Of a stretch of 9,419 nt of DNA, positions 6,174 to 9,419 are shown piece after piece. The DNA is from Candidatus Omnitrophota bacterium (lineage in GTDB: Bacteria; Omnitrophota; Gorgyraeia; Duberdicusellales; 4484-171): NCBI GenBank assembly GCA_014728785.1, contig WJKZ01000051.1, positions 1-9,419 of the forward strand. The letters run 5' to 3'. A program made the translations under genes and the position numbers. How positions within the stretch are numbered: the first letter of the stretch is position 1; the number at the start of each line of letters is the position of its first letter. Under the pieces are notes generated by a model that was given only the letters and a program-made list of their open reading frames with translations, did no database searches and was not told the origin of the DNA.

Positions 6174-7160
6174 CTATACCATATTTAATTTATTTCTATC
6201 GATTTTCATCCCCAGAGAGAGCCCCATACTTTTAAGCAGCAACGCTACTTCATCCAGAGATTTCTTACCGAAATTTCTATATGAAAGAATCTGCTGTTCG
6301 GTATTTTCCACCAAATCAGCTAAAATTTTGATATTGGCATCTCTCAGACAATTGGTGCTTCGCACCGATAGCTCTAATTCCGAAACCGGTATCTTCAGCT
6401 TTTCATAAAGGCTTGATTCTTCCGGTGTTAATTCTTCAAAATCATCTTCGGGCAATTCCCCTAAAGTAAAGAAAAGTTCCAGGTGCTTGCTCATGACTTT
6501 AGCCGCATAGATTAAGGCCTCTTTAGGCTCAATACTTGCATTGGTGAAAATCTCCATAATGAGCTTATCATAATCGGTTCGCTTTCCCACCCGTGTATTT
6601 TCTACCTCAAAAGCAACTTTTTTAACCGGTGTGAATATTGAATCGATGGCTATAACCCCTATAGGCATACCCTCCCGCTTGTTAAACTCCGCAGGAACAA
6701 ATCCTCTGCCTCTACCTACTTCCATTTCAATATTTAACTTTGCTTTGTCGGAAGTAATAGTTGCGATATGCAGATCAGGGTTAACTATCTCTATGGTTTC
6801 GTCGGTGACTACATCTTTGGCTTTTACTTCTTTGGCCCCTTCTTCTTTTATATACAACTTTTTAGGTGCACGGGAATAGGATCTTAACACTAAATTTTTG
6901 ATATTGAGTATTATTTGCGGGACGTCTTCCAGAACATTTTCGATTGTAGAAAATTCATGCGAAACTCCGTCTATTTTTATAGAGGTAACCGCAGCTCCTT
7001 CTATAGAAGACAACAAAACTCTCCTTAAAGAATTACCTAAAGTAACACCATAGCCTCTCTCCAGAGGCTCGGCTATAATTTTTCCGTAATTAGGTCTATA
7101 AGTATCTTGGTCAACAATAACTCTTTTCGGAAACTGAAAATCTCTCCAGGTTATTCCCAT
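6174..7160 (-). CDS. rpoA: DNA-directed RNA polymerase subunit alpha (328 aa)
   Basis: Alpha subunit, whose dimer nucleates assembly of RNA polymerase. The N-terminal domain (about 1-230) contains GYGVTLGNSLRRVLLSSIEG (36-55), the assembly helix region including the conserved paired arginines. GRGFVPAE (151-158) and VENTRVGKRTDYDKL (186-200) also match. After an acidic linker (about 235-255) comes the C-terminal domain (256-321), with LSVRSTNCL (264-272). This holds Arg267 and Asn270, equivalent to E. coli Arg265 and Asn268, which contact UP-element DNA, and is followed by NFGKKSLDEV and GLSLGM. Length is normal (about 310-340). The start is fixed by a perfect AGGAGGT site at 7165-7171. Upstream lies the only sizeable gap in the window. 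Confidence 0.98.
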   Translation of the reverse strand: MGITWRDFQFPKRVIVDQDTYRPNYGKIIAEPLERGYGVTLGNSLRRVLLSSIEGAAVTSIKIDGVSHEFSTIENVLEDVPQIILNIKNLVLRSYSRAPKKLYIKEEGAKEVKAKDVVTDETIEIVNPDLHIATITSDKAKLNIEMEVGRGRGFVPAEFNKREGMPIGVIAIDSIFTPVKKVAFEVENTRVGKRTDYDKLIMEIFTNASIEPKEALIYAAKVMSKHLELFFTLGELPEDDFEELTPEESSLYEKLKIPVSELELSVRSTNCLRDANIKILADLVENTEQQILSYRNFGKKSLDEVALLLKSMGLSLGMKIDRNKLNMV

Positions 7161-7164
7161 GCTT

Positions 7165-7171
7165 ACCTCCT
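7165..7171 (-). promoter_or_regulatory. Ribosome binding site of rpoA
   Basis: AGGAGGT on the minus strand, four bases before the rpoA ATG (7158-7160). It is among the strongest Shine-Dalgarno matches in the window and confirms the chosen start. It contrasts with the next gene, rplQ, which has none. Confidence 0.8.
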
Positions 7172-7211
7172 CTATCGCAATTTTTTATGCGCCTACGATT
7201 TTTATATATTT

Positions 7212-7217
7212 ATTATA
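7212..7217 (-). promoter_or_regulatory. Possible -10 element upstream of rpoA (weak)
   Basis: On the minus strand the AT-rich gap before rpoA holds a perfect TATAAT, about 50 bases before the rpoA start. No good -35 hexamer is seen 16-18 bases upstream (the bases there are AATAAT-like). Given the base composition, a chance match is quite possible. If real, it would give rpoA, rplQ and the metabolic genes extra transcription independent of the ribosomal promoter upstream. Confidence 0.25.
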
Positions 7218-7235
7218 TAAGATGCAGAATATAAA

Positions 7236-7868
7236 TTATTTCGAATACAACTCTACAATAAGCTGTTCATCGATTGACACAACCAAGTCTTCTTTTTCAG
7301 GAAGACGGACTATCTTTATTTTTAAATTTTCATTATCCGCCTGCATCCAGGTAGGGCAACTTCTTTCCTTTGAATTAATATCAACATTACTTTTTAAGTC
7401 TTTTTTCAAGCTGTCATGTGCCCTTATTTCTATTTCCTGGCCGTCTTTTACCAGATAAGAAGGTATATCTACCCTCTGGCCGTCAACAAACACGAAACCG
7501 TGACGTACCAATTGTCTGCTTTGATTACGGGAAAGAGCGAATAATGAACGGTACATAACGTTATCCAGACGTCTCTCGAGCATTTGTATTAAAACGCGGC
7601 CGCTTGCTCCTTTTCTACGGCTGGCTACATCATAAAACCTTCTAAATTGCCTTTCAAGCATATTGTAGGCATTTTTAGCCTTCTGTTTTTCTCTCAACTG
7701 CAAAGCGTAATAACTGGGTTTACCTCTTTTACGGCGGTGCTGCATACCCGGAGGTACGGGGCGTTTGGCAAAAGAACATTTTTCGGTTGTACACCTTACG
7801 CCCTTTAAGAATAACTTCATCTCCGCTCTTCTGCATAATTTACATTTTGCTTCTGTATATCTTCCCAT
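7236..7868 (-). CDS. rpsD: 30S ribosomal protein S4 (210 aa, zinc-binding four-cysteine form)
   Basis: Primary 16S rRNA-binding protein that starts 30S assembly; in many bacteria it also represses the alpha operon. From the ATG at 7866-7868 the protein begins MGRYTEAKCKLC, the standard S4 start. Cys9, Cys12, Cys26 and Cys31 form the zinc site of the C+ S4 type. The S4 RNA-binding domain follows (about 90-155: QMLERRLDNVMYR, SRNQSRQLVRHG, VDIPSYLV), and the end NEQLIVELYSK-like DEQLIVELYSK is canonical. An in-frame TTG two codons upstream (7872-7874) would add Met-Ile, but the AGGAG at 7879-7883 is better spaced for the ATG (10 nt versus 4), and Met-Gly-Arg-Tyr is the family start. It lies between rpsK (21-nt gap) and rpoA. 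Confidence 0.97.
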   Translation of the reverse strand: MGRYTEAKCKLCRRAEMKLFLKGVRCTTEKCSFAKRPVPPGMQHRRKRGKPSYYALQLREKQKAKNAYNMLERQFRRFYDVASRRKGASGRVLIQMLERRLDNVMYRSLFALSRNQSRQLVRHGFVFVDGQRVDIPSYLVKDGQEIEIRAHDSLKKDLKSNVDINSKERSCPTWMQADNENLKIKIVRLPEKEDLVVSIDEQLIVELYSK

Positions 7869-7878
7869 AATCAATTTT

Positions 7879-7883
7879 CTCCT
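7879..7883 (-). promoter_or_regulatory. Ribosome binding site that decides the rpsD start
   Basis: AGGAG on the minus strand, 10 bases before the ATG at 7866-7868 but only 4 bases before the alternative TTG at 7872-7874. The spacing and the conserved S4 N-terminus both favour the ATG. Confidence 0.65.
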
Positions 7884-7889
7884 GTATTT

Positions 7890-8282
7890 TTATACTCGCC
7901 TCTTTTTTCTCGGCCTGCAACCATTATGAGGTATAGGGGTTATATCTTTTACCTTCTTTACGTTTAATCCTGCAGCCTGCAGTGAACGTATAGCTGCCTC
8001 CCTTCCGGGTCCGGGGCCTTTAACCAGTACCTCTAATTCACTCAAGCCCATATCTCTGACCTGCTTGGCAACATTGAAAGAAGCCAGCTGTGCTGCATAA
8101 GGAGTCGATTTTTTTGTTCCTTTAAAACCCACTACTCCGGCAGAAGCCCAGGCCAAAGCATTACCTTTTAAATCGGTGATAGAAATAACGGTATTATTGA
8201 AAGTAGCCTTGATGTGGGCAATTCCGATATTTGAATGTAATTGTATCTTCTTTTTCTTTTCCCTGCGTCTTTTTTTTGCCAT
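7890..8282 (-). CDS. rpsK: 30S ribosomal protein S11 (130 aa)
   Basis: Small-subunit platform protein near the 16S rRNA decoding-site neighbourhood, partner of S6/S18 and S21. After a basic N-terminus ([12 protein letters not shown]) it shows [18 protein letters not shown] (20-37), the core signature, then [21 protein letters not shown] (about 45-65) and [17 protein letters not shown] (86-102). The end, [17 protein letters not shown], matches the universal S11 C-terminus. Length is normal. AAGGAGA lies about 5 bases before the ATG. The gene starts 14 nt after rpsM and precedes rpsD, the standard alpha-operon order. Confidence 0.98.
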   Translation of the reverse strand: MAKKRRREKKKKIQLHSNIGIAHIKATFNNTVISITDLKGNALAWASAGVVGFKGTKKSTPYAAQLASFNVAKQVRDMGLSELEVLVKGPGPGREAAIRSLQAAGLNVKKVKDITPIPHNGCRPRKKRRV

Positions 8283-8296
8283 AAAATCTCCTTAAT

Positions 8297-8668
8297 TTAT
8301 TTCTTTTTAATTCCCCCTACTCTGGGCCGGGGTCCTTTACGGCTTCTGGCGTTGCACTTCGTACGCTGGCCTCTGACCGGTAAACCTTTTTTGTGCCTGT
8401 ACCCCCGGTAGGACCCTATTTCGATTAAGCGTCTTATATTTTGTGAGGTTTCTCTGCGCAATTCACCTTCAATGCGGTAATTGGCCTGTATATAAGAAGC
8501 AATCTGTGAAATTTGCTCTTCACTTAATTCAGAAGCCCTTTTTTCAGGATCTACTCCGACCTCGGAGAGAATCTTCTGAGCAGAATGCGCACCTATACCG
8601 TAAAGATAACGTAAGGAAACTTTTATTTTCTTGTTTTTGGGAATGTCGACACCGAAAATCCTTGGCAT
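8297..8668 (-). CDS. rpsM: 30S ribosomal protein S13 (123 aa)
   Basis: Protein of the 30S head that contacts the 50S subunit and the P-site tRNA. It begins [25 protein letters not shown], with [14 protein letters not shown] (22-35) forming the helix-hairpin-helix rRNA-binding region. [17 protein letters not shown] (65-81), [19 protein letters not shown] (88-106) and the basic tail [14 protein letters not shown] complete the family pattern. Length is normal. AGGAGGAA immediately before the ATG gives a strong ribosome binding site. It follows rpmJ after only 15 nt, so there is little room for an S4-binding leader of the E. coli kind directly before rpsM. Confidence 0.98.
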   Translation of the reverse strand: MPRIFGVDIPKNKKIKVSLRYLYGIGAHSAQKILSEVGVDPEKRASELSEEQISQIASYIQANYRIEGELRRETSQNIRRLIEIGSYRGYRHKKGLPVRGQRTKCNARSRKGPRPRVGGIKKK

Positions 8669-8683
8669 TTTTCCTCCTTAATG

Positions 8684-8797
8684 TCAGCCTTGTCTCTGTT
8701 TATGCTTAGGGTTTTTACAAATAACCCTCACCACACCTTTTCGTTTAATCATCTTGCACTTATCGCAAACACGTTTTACCGATGCTTTAACTTTCAT
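8684..8797 (-). CDS. rpmJ: 50S ribosomal protein L36 (37 aa)
   Basis: Smallest protein of the 50S subunit. Translation on the minus strand from the ATG at 8795-8797 gives [14 protein letters not shown], then [20 protein letters not shown] and RQG, ending at TGA (8684-8686). The full length of 37 residues is exactly that of the canonical short bacterial L36. The zinc ribbon is complete: Cys11, Cys14, Cys27 and His32, so this is the zinc-binding (C+) version. AGGGGAG lies a few bases upstream as ribosome binding site. The neighbours map and rpsM are as expected, except that infA is not between map and this gene. Confidence 0.97.
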   Translation of the reverse strand: MKVKASVKRVCDKCKMIKRKGVVRVICKNPKHKQRQG

Positions 8798-8824
8798 ACA
8801 ACTCCCCTTTTACACTAACCGCCG

Positions 8825-9419
8825 TCAGGCTGTCATAACCACTGGGCCGCGTTTTGTGATTACAACTGTATGCTCAAAATGTGCAGCTAAAGAATTATCC
8901 TTGGTTTTTGCCGTCCAGCCGTCGGGCATTATTTCTACTTCAAAGCCCCCTGTTGCGATCATAGGTTCTATGGCCAGGGCGTATCCTTCCTGCATTTTCC
9001 AACCGCTGCCGGGTTTGCCAAAATTAGGAATTTCAGGCGGCAGGTGTAATTCTCTGCCGATGCCGTGGCCGACGAATTTCCGTATAACAGAAAACCCGTT
9101 TTTTTCAACAAAGTTTTGTATAGAGTGACTGACATTACCCAAGTTGGTGTCTATCTTAACCTGCTTTATCCCTCTATGAAGGGACTTTAAAGAAACTTTG
9201 ACTAACTTTTTAGCCAGAGCCGATGCTTTACCTGCTATATAAGTACAGGCGGTATCTACAAACACCCCTTTATATTTTATACCCAGATCAACACTGATGA
9301 GGCTGCCGTCTTCTATTACTTTGCTTTCCGAAGGGATACCATGAATTATTTCTTCGTCGACAGAAACACAACAGGAAGCCGGGTACCCCATATAACCTTT
9401 AAACGCGGGTTCCATCCCA
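8825..9419 (-). CDS. map: Type I methionine aminopeptidase (5' end outside window)
   Basis: Removes the initiator methionine from new proteins. About 198 codons are visible; roughly the first 50 of the usual 250 lie past the right edge. The Met at 9413-9415 is internal: it corresponds to the family stretch usually reading GAEPAFKGY, and the frame continues upstream (Gly codon at 9416-9418). The pita-bread fold residues are all present. The substrate His is in EIIHGIPS and the two metal-binding Asp in SVDLGIKYKGVFVDTA. The His ligand is in VGHGIGRELHLPPEIPNFG, with a second active-site His in the same stretch. Metal-binding Glu occur in LAIEPMI and in AAHFEHTVVIT. The protein ends normally at TGA (8825-8827), 27 nt before rpmJ. 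Map in this place is typical of the spc/alpha ribosomal cluster (secY-adk-map). Confidence 0.96.
   Translation of the reverse strand, partial: GMEPAFKGYMGYPASCCVSVDEEIIHGIPSESKVIEDGSLISVDLGIKYKGVFVDTACTYIAGKASALAKKLVKVSLKSLHRGIKQVKIDTNLGNVSHSIQNFVEKNGFSVIRKFVGHGIGRELHLPPEIPNFGKPGSGWKMQEGYALAIEPMIATGGFEVEIMPDGWTAKTKDNSLAAHFEHTVVITKRGPVVMTA

Noticed and set aside
7172..7200. Regulatory hairpin just before the rpoA ribosome binding site
   Set aside because: Only a four-base-pair stem (CGCA/TGCG) with a large A-rich loop can be drawn, too weak to call.
7872..7874. TTG as start of rpsD, giving two extra residues
   Set aside because: Spacing to the AGGAG site is only 4 nt, and the conserved S4 start Met-Gly-Arg-Tyr begins at the ATG two codons later.
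9413..9415. ATG as the start of methionine aminopeptidase
   Set aside because: It falls in the middle of a conserved family stretch (before the EPAFKGY motif), and the open frame continues to the window edge, so the real start is outside.

Overview
All genes in this window lie on the minus strand, so reading order runs from high to low coordinates. It is a bacterial chromosomal segment with thirteen genes packed almost end to end. The largest gap is about 75 bases, just upstream of rpoA, and no stretch of 300 bases lacks a gene. The ribosomal proteins, the RNA polymerase alpha subunit with a C-terminal domain, and the four-cysteine form of S4 are all bacterial. The protein sequences are divergent and moderately AT-rich. 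The gene order (alpha operon, then aminotransferase, aconitase-family protein, isocitrate dehydrogenase and malate dehydrogenase) suggests a poorly cultured phylum such as Omnitrophota. That assignment is a guess from general resemblance and has not been tested.

Right part (about 9419 down to 5654): the end of the spc/alpha ribosomal cluster. The order is map (start lies outside the window), rpmJ, rpsM, rpsK, rpsD, rpoA, rplQ. The rpmJ gene, only 37 codons, sits between map and rpsM. infA, which often lies between map and rpmJ, is absent from that position. These genes make parts of the 30S and 50S subunits, the alpha subunit of RNA polymerase, and the enzyme that removes the initiator methionine.

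Left part (5639 down to 1): a metabolic set joined to the ribosomal genes with no visible terminator. The order is an aspartate-type aminotransferase, a LeuC/aconitase-like protein, the pilus-retraction ATPase PilT, an isocitrate dehydrogenase, an LDH-like malate dehydrogenase, and the first 47 codons of a dihydrolipoamide-dehydrogenase-type flavoprotein. Aminotransferase, hydratase, IDH, MDH and Lpd would together fit the oxaloacetate/2-oxoglutarate part of central metabolism. PilT is the functional outlier.

The most notable signal is the LeuC/aconitase-like protein at 3213-4481. It keeps the family fold along its whole length and an uninterrupted frame. However, two of its three iron-sulfur cysteines, two active-site histidines and two substrate arginines are replaced, and no small (swivel-domain) subunit gene is next to it. 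It looks like a pseudoenzyme or a protein with a new function, embedded in an apparently working operon. The neighbouring malate dehydrogenase also departs from the usual sequence around its catalytic histidine, while the isocitrate dehydrogenase looks fully intact.
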